A stretch of DNA of 30,811 nucleotides, taken from JAVBNC01 sp031551765. GTDB lineage: Bacteria; Desulfobacterota; Desulfovibrionia; Desulfovibrionales; Desulfovibrionaceae. The stretch spans positions 1 to 30,811 of the forward strand of contig JAVBNC010000086.1 in NCBI GenBank assembly GCA_031551765.1, read 5' to 3'. Below the pieces are notes generated by a model. That model worked only from the letters and a program-made list of their open reading frames with translations, did not search any database and had not been told where the DNA came from. A program made the position numbers and the translations under genes. Below, in pieces: positions 15,281-23,477 of this stretch (position 1 is the stretch's first letter; every line of letters starts with the position of its first letter).

Positions 15281-15637
15281 TAATCGAGAGAAGTGGTGCG
15301 TATCTGCCGTTCTGCTCACGCCCGCGGTGTTCGCGTACTGGCGGATACTGGCTTGATGGCGGCTGAAGAAGTCAATGCATGGGCCTGAGAGTGCGCGTCA
15401 AGCCCGGCACAACCTTTCCTTCATGTCAGCACAACCCGCCCCACAGGACGTGGGGCTGCGGAGCGGCGGGGCGAAAGAAAAACTGGTATCCGCGCACTGA
15501 GCCGGCGGTCGCGCCCGCCGGCGGCTTGTGTACCCTGCACAACACCCCGCCGCGAGAGGCCGTGTCCGCCAGGACGGCGGACCGGCCGTCATCCGAAGCG
15601 GACGGTTTCCCCCCTCCTCCGGGCGTGGCGTCAGCAC
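15281..15637. other. Non-coding gap with GC-rich hairpins
   Basis: 357 nt between the repeat and the end of the sugar-transferase gene. Open frames here lack ribosome-binding sites and recognisable motifs. Visible structure: GCCCCAC/GTGGGGC near 15440, GCCGGCGG/CCGCCGGC at about 15501-15522 and GTCCGCC/GGCGGAC at about 15563-15581. One of these may end the cell-shape operon transcript, but none has a T-tract on the minus strand. I see no RNA gene. Confidence 0.5.
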
Positions 15638-17074
15638 TCAGTACGCGCCCTTGCCTCCAAGCACCTCCGGAATAGTCCGGAAGATAATGTGGATATCGAG
15701 CCAGACGGACCAGTTGGAGATGTAGTAGCGGTCGAAATGGATGCGTTCGGCGTAGGTGGTGTCGCTGCGGCCGGAAATTTGCCACAGGCCGGTGATGCCG
15801 GGACGGACCTGGGTGTAGAGTTCGTATGCCTCGCCGTACTTGGCGATTTCGTTTTCCACGATGGGACGGGGGCCTACCAGGCTCATTTCGCCCTTAAGGA
15901 CGTTGAGGAGCTGGGGCAGTTCGTCCAGACTGCTCTTGCGCAGGAAATGGCCCATGCGGGTGATGCGCGGGTCGTCCTTGAGCTTTTGGGTTTCTTCCCA
16001 TTCCCGGCGCAGTTCCGGGTTGGCGGCGAGGTGCTTTTCCAGAAGCTCGGCCGCGTTGACGGCCATGGTGCGGAACTTGTAGGCCATGAAGCGCTTGCCG
16101 TTCCGTCCGATGCGCTCGTGGCTGAAGAGGGCCGGGCCCCGGCTGTCCAGGCGTACCAGGAGCGCCAGGAGCAGGAGCAGGGGCAGCAGCACGGTGCAGC
16201 CGCAGATGGTCAGGGTAATGTCCAGGACGCGTTTCATGCGCAGGCGGCGCTTGTCCAGCAGGTTTTGACGCAGCATCAGGCCGGGCACGGAACCGATGTA
16301 CGCGGCCATGTCCCAGGAACGTTCGCCGGGCAGGGCGTCCGGAATGAGCAGGATACGGGAAAAACACTGTTCCGTGACGTTGAGCCACTCTTCCTGCTCC
16401 CGCTGGCTGTATCCGGACAGCACCAGCAGGGCGTGGATGTTGGGGTGCCGCTTTGTGAGGGCGCGCAGGGTTTTGCGCGTGTCTTCCTGCAGCGGGGCCG
16501 CGCGGATGATCTCAATGGGTTCCGGCAGCAGGCTCTGGTCGGGCGTGGACGCGCCGGGGGGCAGGACGAGGGCCACGGGCGCCATGCCGGAGCGGGCGTT
16601 TTTTTGCAGCGCGGCCAAGAGAGCGGTGAGCGAGGACCCCCGGCCGAACACGGCCAGTTGGGAGACCCACTGTTGTTTCGCGGCGCAGCGCGCCCGCAGC
16701 AGGGAGCGGGTGAGGGGCACCAGAAAAAGAGCGGCGGCCCAGGCCATGACCAGGGCCACGCGGGAGAAGGACTGGCCTTCCTTGGTCAGGAAGAAGGTCA
16801 GGGCCATGACCATGAAACCAGCGCTGGTGGCCATGGAAAGCTTTTTCAGCTCTTCATAGCGGCGCAGAAAGGTGCCGGGGTACAGGCCGCCCGCGGCGTA
16901 GAGCAGCGGGAAAATGGCCAGACGGGGGGAGAGGGCCGCGTACTGGGGCCAGTCCACGTAGCCGCCGGTCAGTTCCCGCGCGAACAGGGCCAGGCAGGAA
17001 GCGGCCGCCACGGCGGCCAGGTCCGCGAGCAAAAGGACCGGCGTGGGGGTTTCCAGGCGCTGGAACAGGCCCAT
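15638..17074 (-). CDS. Polyprenyl-phosphate sugar-1-phosphate transferase (WbaP/WcaJ family)
   Basis: 478 aa. Four or so N-terminal membrane helices (residues about 12-32, 50-65, 84-98, 105-122), a cytoplasmic middle domain, then a reentrant hydrophobic helix and the bacterial sugar transferase domain (about 275-478): KRVLDI, YKFRTM, SSLDELPQLLNVLKGEMSLVGPRPI, RPGITGLWQISGRS. It starts exopolysaccharide or O-unit assembly by moving a sugar-1-phosphate onto undecaprenyl phosphate. The sugar (Gal, Glc or other) cannot be told. ATG overlaps the bactofilin stop (TAATG), so it belongs to the cell-shape operon; no glycan-cluster genes follow. Confidence 0.92.
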   Translation of the reverse strand: MGLFQRLETPTPVLLLADLAAVAAASCLALFARELTGGYVDWPQYAALSPRLAIFPLLYAAGGLYPGTFLRRYEELKKLSMATSAGFMVMALTFFLTKEGQSFSRVALVMAWAAALFLVPLTRSLLRARCAAKQQWVSQLAVFGRGSSLTALLAALQKNARSGMAPVALVLPPGASTPDQSLLPEPIEIIRAAPLQEDTRKTLRALTKRHPNIHALLVLSGYSQREQEEWLNVTEQCFSRILLIPDALPGERSWDMAAYIGSVPGLMLRQNLLDKRRLRMKRVLDITLTICGCTVLLPLLLLLALLVRLDSRGPALFSHERIGRNGKRFMAYKFRTMAVNAAELLEKHLAANPELRREWEETQKLKDDPRITRMGHFLRKSSLDELPQLLNVLKGEMSLVGPRPIVENEIAKYGEAYELYTQVRPGITGLWQISGRSDTTYAERIHFDRYYISNWSVWLDIHIIFRTIPEVLGGKGAY

Positions 17075-17433
17075 TACACGCGCTCTTCCTCTTTGGCTTT
17101 GCTTTCTTGCGGGTCCATGTTGATGGAGCCTTGCAGCAGGGCGCCTTCTTCCATGATCAGGTTTTTGGTGGTCAGGTTGCCCTGCAGGCAGGCGGTTTTG
17201 TGCATGATGGTCTTGCTGCTCACCACCACGTCGCCGTTGATCTGCCCGCTTAAGATGAGCTGGTTCACCTGCACCTGGCCCTGCACCTGCGCGTCCTTAC
17301 CCAGGATAAGGGTGCCTTCGGAGCGTATTTCGCCGATAAACTGCCCGTCTATGCGCACCGCGCCCAGGAAATTGAGCTTGCCCTGGTACATGGTTCCCGC
17401 TCCGAGAAAGGCATTGAATTCGTCTTTAGCCAT
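17074..17433 (-). CDS. Bactofilin
   Basis: 119 aa. A compact right-handed beta-helix repeat pattern (FLGAGTMYQGKLNFLGAVRI, then GQFIGEIRSEGTLILG, QVNQLILSGQINGDV, NLTTKNLIMEEG) is typical of the bactofilin family, which polymerises without nucleotide and scaffolds cell-wall or envelope enzymes. Short polar N- and C-termini flank the core. AAAGGAG precedes ATG 17433. It lies 40 nt after rodA and overlaps the sugar-transferase gene by one nt, so it may position cell-wall or polysaccharide machinery. Confidence 0.9.
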   Translation of the reverse strand: MAKDEFNAFLGAGTMYQGKLNFLGAVRIDGQFIGEIRSEGTLILGKDAQVQGQVQVNQLILSGQINGDVVVSSKTIMHKTACLQGNLTTKNLIMEEGALLQGSINMDPQESKAKEEERV

Positions 17434-17473
17434 GGTTCGCTCCTTTACGGCGAATAGTCTCGTGAGGGATGGC

Positions 17474-18601
17474 TCATGCGCTTTTGAACATGAAGCGGCG
17501 CATGGAAACGTTCAGCACCAGGCCCAGCAGACAGAAGTTCACCAGGGTGGCGCTGCCGCCGTAGCTGATAAAGGGCAGGGGAATGCCCACCACCGGCATC
17601 AGGCCCATGGTCATGCCCATGTTGATGAGCAATTGCCAGAAAAAGTAAAAAAACACCCCGGCGGCCAGCAGGCTGCCGAACCGGTCTTTGGCGTCCCGCA
17701 CTGTAGTCAGAATACTGAGAAGAAAGCAACAGAAGAGCGTGAGCAGCAGAATGCAGCCGATAAAGCCCCATTCTTCGCCGAACACGGCAATGGCGAAGTC
17801 CGTGTGTTTTTCCGGCAGAAAGCGGAGCTGGTTCTGGGTGCCTTCCAGAAAGCCCTTGCCCCACATCTGGCCGGAACCGATGGCGATGTGCGACTGGATG
17901 ATGTGATAGCCCGTGCCCAGAGGGTCGTTGGAAGGGTCGATGAAGGTGAGAATGCGTTTGAGCTGGTACGGCTTGAGTATTTTGGGCGCGAAATACCAGA
18001 TTCCCAGGCAGACGGGGGCCAGGCAGGCGCCCACCGTGTACCAGATATACCCTTTCAAGCCCCGGTAGACGATCATGCCGCCGAGCAGCAGCAACAGGTT
18101 GAGGCAGGTGCCCAGGTCCGGCTGCACGAAAATGAGCATGGCTGGAAGGATACCCATGCCCAGAGCGGCAAAAAGCTGGCCCCAGCCCAGGGGTTCCTTG
18201 CCCACGGAGAGCATGCGCGCGCCCAAGATCAGCACGCTGATCTTGGCTATTTCGCTGGGCTGCAGGGTAAAGCCGCCCAGGTGCAGCCAGCGGGCCGCGC
18301 CCTTGGCGCTTTTGCCCACCACCAGCACAAGGACCAGCAGCACCAGGGTGGTGACGAACAGCGGCAGGCTCAGGCTTTTCAAATGCCGGTAGTCAAAGGT
18401 CATGCAGACCAGCATGCAGACAAAACCGATGCAACCCCAGACCAGCTGCTTCTGGTAATAGGAGGAAACTTCCAGCCCTTCCCCCAGGCGGATGCCGCTG
18501 GCGGAGTAAAGATTGGCCACCCCGATGAGGAACAGAAGCAGCATCAGGCCGAACAGGCCCCAGTTGGCGTGGGTGATCAGGCGGCGGTCCATGGGGCTCA
18601 T
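17474..18601 (-). CDS. rodA: Rod-shape peptidoglycan glycosyltransferase RodA (SEDS family)
   Basis: 375 aa, about ten membrane helices. SEDS motifs are present: DPSNDPLGTGYHIIQSHIAI, GSGQMWGKGFLEGTQ, FLPEKHTDFAIAVFGEE and the end PLPFISYGGSATL. RodA polymerises lipid II into glycan strands together with PBP2. ATG overlaps the mrdA stop (ATGA), the usual mrdA-rodA coupling. Confidence 0.97.
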   Translation of the reverse strand: MSPMDRRLITHANWGLFGLMLLLFLIGVANLYSASGIRLGEGLEVSSYYQKQLVWGCIGFVCMLVCMTFDYRHLKSLSLPLFVTTLVLLVLVLVVGKSAKGAARWLHLGGFTLQPSEIAKISVLILGARMLSVGKEPLGWGQLFAALGMGILPAMLIFVQPDLGTCLNLLLLLGGMIVYRGLKGYIWYTVGACLAPVCLGIWYFAPKILKPYQLKRILTFIDPSNDPLGTGYHIIQSHIAIGSGQMWGKGFLEGTQNQLRFLPEKHTDFAIAVFGEEWGFIGCILLLTLFCCFLLSILTTVRDAKDRFGSLLAAGVFFYFFWQLLINMGMTMGLMPVVGIPLPFISYGGSATLVNFCLLGLVLNVSMRRFMFKSA

Positions 18602-20460
18602 TGCGCGCCTCGCTGCCGGGGGGCAAGGTTGGCGCTGCGCGTGGCGTTGGCGGTTTCCGCCGGCGCCGCGGTTTTGACCGGAGCCGCGCCGGGAACGGGG
18701 CCGAAGAGCGCCTCGTACATTTCCCTGGCCACGGGACCGGCGGCGGAAGAACCGCCCCCGCCGTGTTCCAGCATGACCACCACCACATAGGTTTTGCCGT
18801 CTTTGACGCCCCAGGAGGCTATCCAGGCGTGGTCGCGGTGTTCGCGCTTCATCTGGTGGGCTTTCAGGCGCACGTCGCCTATTTTCACCGCCTGGGCCGT
18901 GCCGGTTTTGCCGCCGATGACGGCGTCCGGCCGGAACAGCCGTCTGGCCGTGCCGCTGTCCACGGTTTTACGCATGGCGTCCAGAATGAACTGGCGCGCC
19001 TGGGGTTTCATGGGCAGCATGCCCTGCTCTTCCGGGGGGCCGTCCGCCAGCAGGGTGGGGCTGAGCAGCCGCCCGCCGTTGAGCAGCGCACCGACAAAGC
19101 TGGCGATCTGAATGGGCGTGACCAGAGTGGCGCCCTGGCCTATGGACACGTTGAGCGTCTCGCCCTTTTGCCAGGATTCGCCGCGTTTGCGCCGCCAGGC
19201 GCGGTCCGGCACCAGGCCCTTCTGCTCGTTGGGCAAATTGATGCCCGTGGTGGCGCCAAAGCCGCAGGCTCTGGCGTAGGCGGCTATGCGGTCTATGCCC
19301 ATGCGCTCGCCCATGGTGTAGTAGTAGACGTCGCAGGATTCGGTGATGGAGCGCGCCAGGTCCACCCGGCCGTGGCCGCCCTGCTTCCAGCAGCGGAAGG
19401 TGTGGCTGCCCAGCTTGACCGAACCCGAACAGTTCACGGATTCGTGCGGGTTGACGCCTTCGGACAGGATGAGCCCGGCCATCATCAGTTTCCAGACTGA
19501 GCCGGGCGGGTAGACGCTCTGGATGCTGCGGTTCACCAGGGGGTGGCGCGGGTCTTCGCGCAGGGCGTTCCAGTCCTTGTGGGAGAGGCGGGTGGTAAAG
19601 GTGTTGTTGTCAAAGGCCGGCTGGGTGAGCAGGGCGAGGAGCCTGCCCGTTTCCGGCTCCATGACCACGATGCTGCCGGATTCTTCGCCCAGGGCCTTGG
19701 AAGCGGCTTCCTGCAGGTCCATGTCCAGGGACAGGGTGATGTTTTCCCCGCCCTTGGGGGCGTCTTTCAGGTCGCGGGTAAGCTGGCGGCCGCGCGCGTC
19801 CACTTCCAGTTCCTGCATGCCCTTGCGGCCGCGCAGGCGCTTTTCCAGGATATATTCCAGGCCCTGCTTGCCCACGATATCGCCCAGTGCCAGTTCACTG
19901 TCCGCGTCCAGTTCTTTTTCGTTGGCCTCGGCCACGTAGCCCAGAATGTGGGAATAGAGCGGCCCCTGCGGGTAGTGGCGGCGCTGGCGGGTGACAATGG
20001 ACAGCCCCGGCCAGTGCAGGAGCTTGATTTCGATGTGCACCAGGGTTTCAAAAGGGATGTCCGAAACCAGCAGCTGCGGCTCGAAGGATTTGACCTTGCC
20101 CCTGTCCTGCAAATACTTGGCGCTGAGCAGGTCCAGGGGAATGCCCGTCCACTGGCTGACCTGGGCGAGCGTTGCGGGCACGTCCGGGCAGTCGTCGCGG
20201 ATAAGGGCCAGGCAGTAAGCGGCCCGGTTTTCCGCCAGCAGTTTGTGCTTGTTGTCCAGAATCAGGCCGCGGGTAGAGTAGATGCGCTCCAGGCGCAGGC
20301 GGTTGTCGTGGGCCTGGCGGGCGTAGTCCGCGCCGCGCAGCACCTGCAGGTACCAGAAGCGCAGCACGAAAACCAGAAAGAGCAGCGCGACGCAAAAGTA
20401 CAGGAAATACAGGCCGGGCCTGGGCGGGTGGTACCCTTCCGGGTCAAACTGCATCTGCAT
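18598..20460 (-). CDS. mrdA: Penicillin-binding protein 2 (rod-shape transpeptidase)
   Basis: 620 aa. One N-terminal membrane anchor (residues about 17-38), the dimerisation/pedestal domain, then the transpeptidase with SVWK (Ser321, Lys324), SCD (375-377) and KTG (518-520). It crosslinks peptidoglycan made by RodA during elongation. The start overlaps the end of mreD by 17 nt. Tail residues after about 590 are Ala/Pro-rich. Confidence 0.97.
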   Translation of the reverse strand: MQMQFDPEGYHPPRPGLYFLYFCVALLFLVFVLRFWYLQVLRGADYARQAHDNRLRLERIYSTRGLILDNKHKLLAENRAAYCLALIRDDCPDVPATLAQVSQWTGIPLDLLSAKYLQDRGKVKSFEPQLLVSDIPFETLVHIEIKLLHWPGLSIVTRQRRHYPQGPLYSHILGYVAEANEKELDADSELALGDIVGKQGLEYILEKRLRGRKGMQELEVDARGRQLTRDLKDAPKGGENITLSLDMDLQEAASKALGEESGSIVVMEPETGRLLALLTQPAFDNNTFTTRLSHKDWNALREDPRHPLVNRSIQSVYPPGSVWKLMMAGLILSEGVNPHESVNCSGSVKLGSHTFRCWKQGGHGRVDLARSITESCDVYYYTMGERMGIDRIAAYARACGFGATTGINLPNEQKGLVPDRAWRRKRGESWQKGETLNVSIGQGATLVTPIQIASFVGALLNGGRLLSPTLLADGPPEEQGMLPMKPQARQFILDAMRKTVDSGTARRLFRPDAVIGGKTGTAQAVKIGDVRLKAHQMKREHRDHAWIASWGVKDGKTYVVVVMLEHGGGGSSAAGPVAREMYEALFGPVPGAAPVKTAAPAETANATRSANLAPRQRGAQ

Positions 20461-20914
20461 GGCGCATCGCCTTGTTGCGGATCAGGTAGGCCGCCCCCCA
20501 CAGCGGGGGCACGAGCAGGGCCTGGGCCAGACTTTGTTCCACAAGCCGGGTCAGGGAAAGGGGCAGGTGCTGGAGAGAGCTTAGGGCGTAGAGAATGAGC
20601 GCGTGCGCCCCGCCCATGACAGCGGCGAGAATGAGCACGAAAACGAGGCTGCTGGTGACGAAAAAGAGGCGGCCCACCGCAAAGCAGACAATGAGCATGC
20701 CGTACCACAGCACTCCGGCGCCAAAAGCCAGGGTGCCGGTGCCTTCCTGCACGGCCAGCGCGGCCAGCATCAGCCAGCCGGTCTGTTGCCAGCGCCGCTC
20801 CTGCAGCGAGAGCAAAAGGCCGGGGAGAAAGGCGTCCAGCCCCGGCAGCCGGGCCTGCAGCCAGGTGGCTACCGCCGCGTACATGAGCCACCACAGAATA
20901 TTCTTGATGAGCAT
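20444..20914 (-). CDS. mreD: Rod-shape-determining protein MreD
   Basis: 156 aa from ATG 20914; a TTG at 20920 is in frame and would add two residues, with AAGG 6 nt before it. Five or so hydrophobic helices, small size, and position between mreC and mrdA identify it; MreD sequences are poorly conserved. It is an inner-membrane partner of MreC in the elongasome. Confidence 0.88.
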   Translation of the reverse strand: MLIKNILWWLMYAAVATWLQARLPGLDAFLPGLLLSLQERRWQQTGWLMLAALAVQEGTGTLAFGAGVLWYGMLIVCFAVGRLFFVTSSLVFVLILAAVMGGAHALILYALSSLQHLPLSLTRLVEQSLAQALLVPPLWGAAYLIRNKAMRHADAV

Positions 20915-20923
20915 ACGCAAGCC

Positions 20924-21877
20924 CTACCTTGGCGCGGTCCTGCGTTTCGAGAGTTGTGTTTTCTGGCCTTCGCCGGCCGTGGCGTTCTGGCGGGCCTGGC
21001 CCACGGTGGCATTGGTAGCGCCAGGGTACGCGCGCACGCGCATGGGCCGCGCGTCCTGCGGCGCGACCAGCAGCAGGGCTTCTTCCACATCTTCAAGGCT
21101 TACCACGGGGCTGGCCTGCACTTGCAGGAACAGCGTCTCGTCGCCCGGCTGCACCGAAAGCACCTTGGCCACGGGCAAGCCCTTGGGAAATTCGCTGTCC
21201 AGGCCGGAGGTGACCAGGAGTTCCCCTACCTTGAGCCGGGCGTTGGGCGCGACGTAGCGCACTTCCAGCGGCGAACGCGGGCCGGTGCCGGCCAGAACGC
21301 CGGGCACGCGGCTCTCCTGGCTGATGACCGCCACCCGGAAACCGGGGTCGGTAAGCAAAAGAGCGGTGGAAGCGTGGGGGGCGGAACGCAGCACTTGTCC
21401 TATAACGCCGTGCTGAGTGACGACGGGGGTTCCCGGGGCGGCCCCGGTGGCAAAACCCCGGTCCAGCATGACGCTTTCCAGGGCGGAAACAGGGCCGAAA
21501 CGTCCGGCCAGCACGCGGGTGCCCAGCGCCGACCAGGCGGGCGGCACCTGAAAGCTGGAAAGTTCGCGCAGACGGGCGAGTTCCGCCAGATCCTCGCGCA
21601 CGGAGGCAAGGTACTGCTCCGCGCGCTGCAACTCGTCGCGCAGGCGGGCGTTTTCCCCGGCCACGTCCACCAGCGCCAGATATTCGCGCCAGTAGCCGCT
21701 GACCGTGTCGTTCAGCCAGACGGCGGGGCGCAAAATATGACGCGTGGCTTCCAGCCCGCTGTTGGCGGCCAGATTGTCCAGAAAGCCGGTGCGGCTGTTC
21801 CAAGTGTAAAGTGCGAGATACCCGAAGAGGACGAGGACGACTCCCCCTACAATGCGTCGGACCGTGCGCGCGTTAAT
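20924..21877 (-). CDS. mreC: Rod-shape-determining protein MreC, probable AUU start
   Basis: 317 aa if begun at ATT 21877. The protein then reads NARTVRRI, a membrane helix (about residues 8-26), a coiled coil (about 65-100) and the MreC beta domains (VGELLVTSGLDSEFPKGLPV, VQPGDETLFLQVQA). In this frame the codons between the upstream stop TGA (21895-21893) and TTG 21733 include no ATG, GTG or TTG. The TTG would delete the membrane anchor. AGGAGGT at 21892-21886 sits 8 nt before ATT, ideal spacing, and ATT overlaps the mreB stop (GATTAA). MreC links MreB filaments to PBP2 and RodA across the membrane. Confidence 0.88.
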   Translation of the reverse strand: MNARTVRRIVGGVVLVLFGYLALYTWNSRTGFLDNLAANSGLEATRHILRPAVWLNDTVSGYWREYLALVDVAGENARLRDELQRAEQYLASVREDLAELARLRELSSFQVPPAWSALGTRVLAGRFGPVSALESVMLDRGFATGAAPGTPVVTQHGVIGQVLRSAPHASTALLLTDPGFRVAVISQESRVPGVLAGTGPRSPLEVRYVAPNARLKVGELLVTSGLDSEFPKGLPVAKVLSVQPGDETLFLQVQASPVVSLEDVEEALLLVAPQDARPMRVRAYPGATNATVGQARQNATAGEGQKTQLSKRRTAPR

Positions 21878-22913
21878 CGACGCAGACCTCCTTCAGGATA
21901 TGGATATTGTCGAGGGCTTTGCCGGTACCGACGGCTACCGTGGAGAGGGGGTCATCCACCACTGTGATGGGCAGCGAGGTTTCTTCGCGCAGGAGCTGGT
22001 CCAGGCCCTTGAGCAGCGCGCCGCCGCCGGTGAGCACAATGCCCCGGTCCACAATGTCGGCGGCCAGTTCGGGCGGGGTCTGTTCCAGGGCGATACGCAC
22101 CGCCTGGACTATGCTGTCCACCTGCTCGGAAATGGCCTTGCGCACTTCTTCAGAGGTGATGATGATATTCTGGGGGATACCGGTGACCAGGTCACGGCCC
22201 TTGACTTCCATTTCCTGTTCAGGGTCCATGGGGTAGGCGGAAGCGATGCGGATCTTGATATCCTCGGCGGAAGATTCGCCGATGAGCATGTTATACTTGC
22301 GCTTGACGTGGGTCATGATGGCTTCGTCCATCTTGTCTCCGCCCACGCGCACCGACTTGGAATACACGATGCCGGAAAGGGAAATGACCGCCACTTCCGT
22401 GGTGCCGCCGCCAATGTCCACCACCATGTTGGAGGTGGGTTCCTGAATGGGCAGATTGGCCCCGATGGCCGCGGCCATGGGTTCCTCGATAAGGTACACT
22501 TCCCGCGCGCCCGCGCTCTGGGCGGATTCCTTGACCGCGCGCTTTTCCACCTGGGTAATGCCCGTGGGCACGCAGATCATGATGCGCGGCCGCACCAGGC
22601 GGCGGGAATTGTGCACTTTGGAGATGAAGTAGCGGAGCATGGCTTCCGTCACTTCAAAGTCGGCGATAACGCCGTCGCGCATGGGCCGTATGGCCTGGAT
22701 GTTGCCGGGGGTTCTGCCCAGCATGCGCTTGGCTTCGCTGCCCACGGCCAGCACGACGTTGCTGCCGCGGCTGTCTTTTTTCACGGCCACAACGGAAGGC
22801 TCGCGCAGCACAATGCCGCGGCCTTTCATGTACACGCAGGTGTTGGCCGTGCCTAGGTCGATGGCGAGATCGCTGGAAAAAAAGCCGAGCAGGGAATCCA
22901 GTATTTTGGACAT
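21873..22913 (-). CDS. mreB: Rod-shape-determining actin homologue MreB
   Basis: 346 aa, the standard length. Actin-type nucleotide-binding segments are intact: DLGTANTCVYMKGRGIVL, DIGGGTTEVAVISL and LTGGGALLKGLD. It forms membrane-bound filaments that orient elongation synthesis. ATG 22913 gives the family start MSKILDSLLGFFSSDLAID; in-frame sequence upstream is not conserved. There is only a weak Shine-Dalgarno. It is first in the operon mreB-mreC-mreD-mrdA-rodA-bactofilin-sugar transferase. The 288 nt upstream to the SRP RNA terminator hold no gene; an mreB promoter must lie there but I cannot pick one with confidence. Confidence 0.98.
   Translation of the reverse strand: MSKILDSLLGFFSSDLAIDLGTANTCVYMKGRGIVLREPSVVAVKKDSRGSNVVLAVGSEAKRMLGRTPGNIQAIRPMRDGVIADFEVTEAMLRYFISKVHNSRRLVRPRIMICVPTGITQVEKRAVKESAQSAGAREVYLIEEPMAAAIGANLPIQEPTSNMVVDIGGGTTEVAVISLSGIVYSKSVRVGGDKMDEAIMTHVKRKYNMLIGESSAEDIKIRIASAYPMDPEQEMEVKGRDLVTGIPQNIIITSEEVRKAISEQVDSIVQAVRIALEQTPPELAADIVDRGIVLTGGGALLKGLDQLLREETSLPITVVDDPLSTVAVGTGKALDNIHILKEVCVD
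21886..21892 (-). promoter_or_regulatory. Shine-Dalgarno deciding the mreC start
   Basis: AGGAGGT lies inside the last codons of mreB, 8 nt before ATT 21877. No canonical start codon lies within range in the mreC frame, so this site points to ATT as the initiator. Confidence 0.8.
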
Positions 22914-23201
22914 GAGTGGTGCTTGCCTTGTTGCAAAAAGGACTATGTGCTCAGGAATAATCCTGGTGCTGGTCAACACAATAGCGCCACCCGCCATATG
23001 CGGCGTGCCGCGGGCGGATGACGGAGGCGGCAGAAACAGTACCTTGTTATGCCGTTTATGTCGCGTTTTTTCTTCTAGCCTATTACCGCTTTTTTTTCCA
23101 ATGCTAATTTAGGGCAAATCGCGGCTATCCGCAACGGGCTGATTCATCTGCCTTTTTAGTTCATGCGCTTGCCCGGCGCGGAACGGCCGCGCTTTTTCCG
23201 G

Positions 23202-23235
23202 GAAAGGGCGAGAGGTGTTCACCTCTCGCCCTTTC
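23202..23235. terminator. Hairpin terminator of the SRP RNA gene
   Basis: GAAAGGGCGAGAGGTG and CACCTCTCGCCCTTTC form a perfect 16-bp inverted repeat with a 2-nt centre, one nt after the SRP RNA on the minus strand. The following T-run is short (TTTCCC), so termination depends mainly on the stem. Confidence 0.8.
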
Positions 23236-23236
23236 T

Positions 23237-23320
23237 AGGAGCCGGACACCCGGCACTACCGTTACCGTTGCTTCCTTTCGGACCTGGCGGGGTTGGCGGC
23301 GTCACCGCCGTCCGGCTCCT
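23237..23320 (-). ncRNA. ffs: Small (4.5S-type) signal recognition particle RNA
   Basis: About 84 nt. The minus strand carries the SRP domain IV signature CAGGTCCGAAAGGAAGCAAC with its GGAA-type apical loop and asymmetric internal loop. Complementary ends, AGGAGCCGGAC and GTCCGGCTCCT, close the single long hairpin. It partners Ffh (10261-11751) in co-translational targeting. The predicted transcription start (about 23333) is some 13 nt upstream of the hairpin, so 5' trimming is likely. Confidence 0.95.
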
Positions 23321-23339
23321 TAGCGGTTGCCGTGGGAGC

Positions 23340-23368
23340 CTTGTAGCTTTCGCTGCGGCCCCTGTCAA
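23340..23368 (-). promoter_or_regulatory. Sigma-70 promoter of ffs
   Basis: On the minus strand, a perfect -35 TTGACA (23368-23363), a 17-nt spacer and -10 TACAAG (23345-23340) lie 20 nt before the SRP RNA hairpin. Confidence 0.75.
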
Positions 23369-23393
23369 GGTATGGCGTGGCATGTCCCGCGCA

Positions 23394-23422
23394 TTGCCAT
23401 GAAGGGCCGGGTAGGCTACTAT
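23394..23422 (+). promoter_or_regulatory. Sigma-70 promoter of the M20-M81-M20 operon
   Basis: TTGCCA (23394-23399), a 17-nt spacer and TACTAT (23417-23422) lie 55 nt upstream of ATG 23478. It stands back to back with the ffs promoter, the two -35 boxes being 25 nt apart. Confidence 0.65.
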
Positions 23423-23477
23423 TTTTCCGCTGTTATCGGCGCTACGCTTTGTACCCTTAACCCAATAAGGATGTTCT

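Noticed and set aside
15379..15675. Short open frame beginning MGLRVRVKPGTTF in the gap before the sugar-transferase gene
   Set aside because: No Shine-Dalgarno and no protein motif; the start resembles translated intergenic repeat sequence rather than a gene.
15689..18790. A 1033-codon open frame on the plus strand opposite the cell-shape operon
   Set aside because: Its composition (Gln, His, Gly, Ala-rich, no motifs) is what high-GC genes produce in antisense frames; the opposite strand encodes well-known proteins over the whole span.
22914..23100. Promoter-like sequences upstream of mreB (TTGACC on the minus strand near 22973)
   Set aside because: No acceptable -10 at 16-18 nt; several equally weak alternatives exist in the AT-rich stretch.
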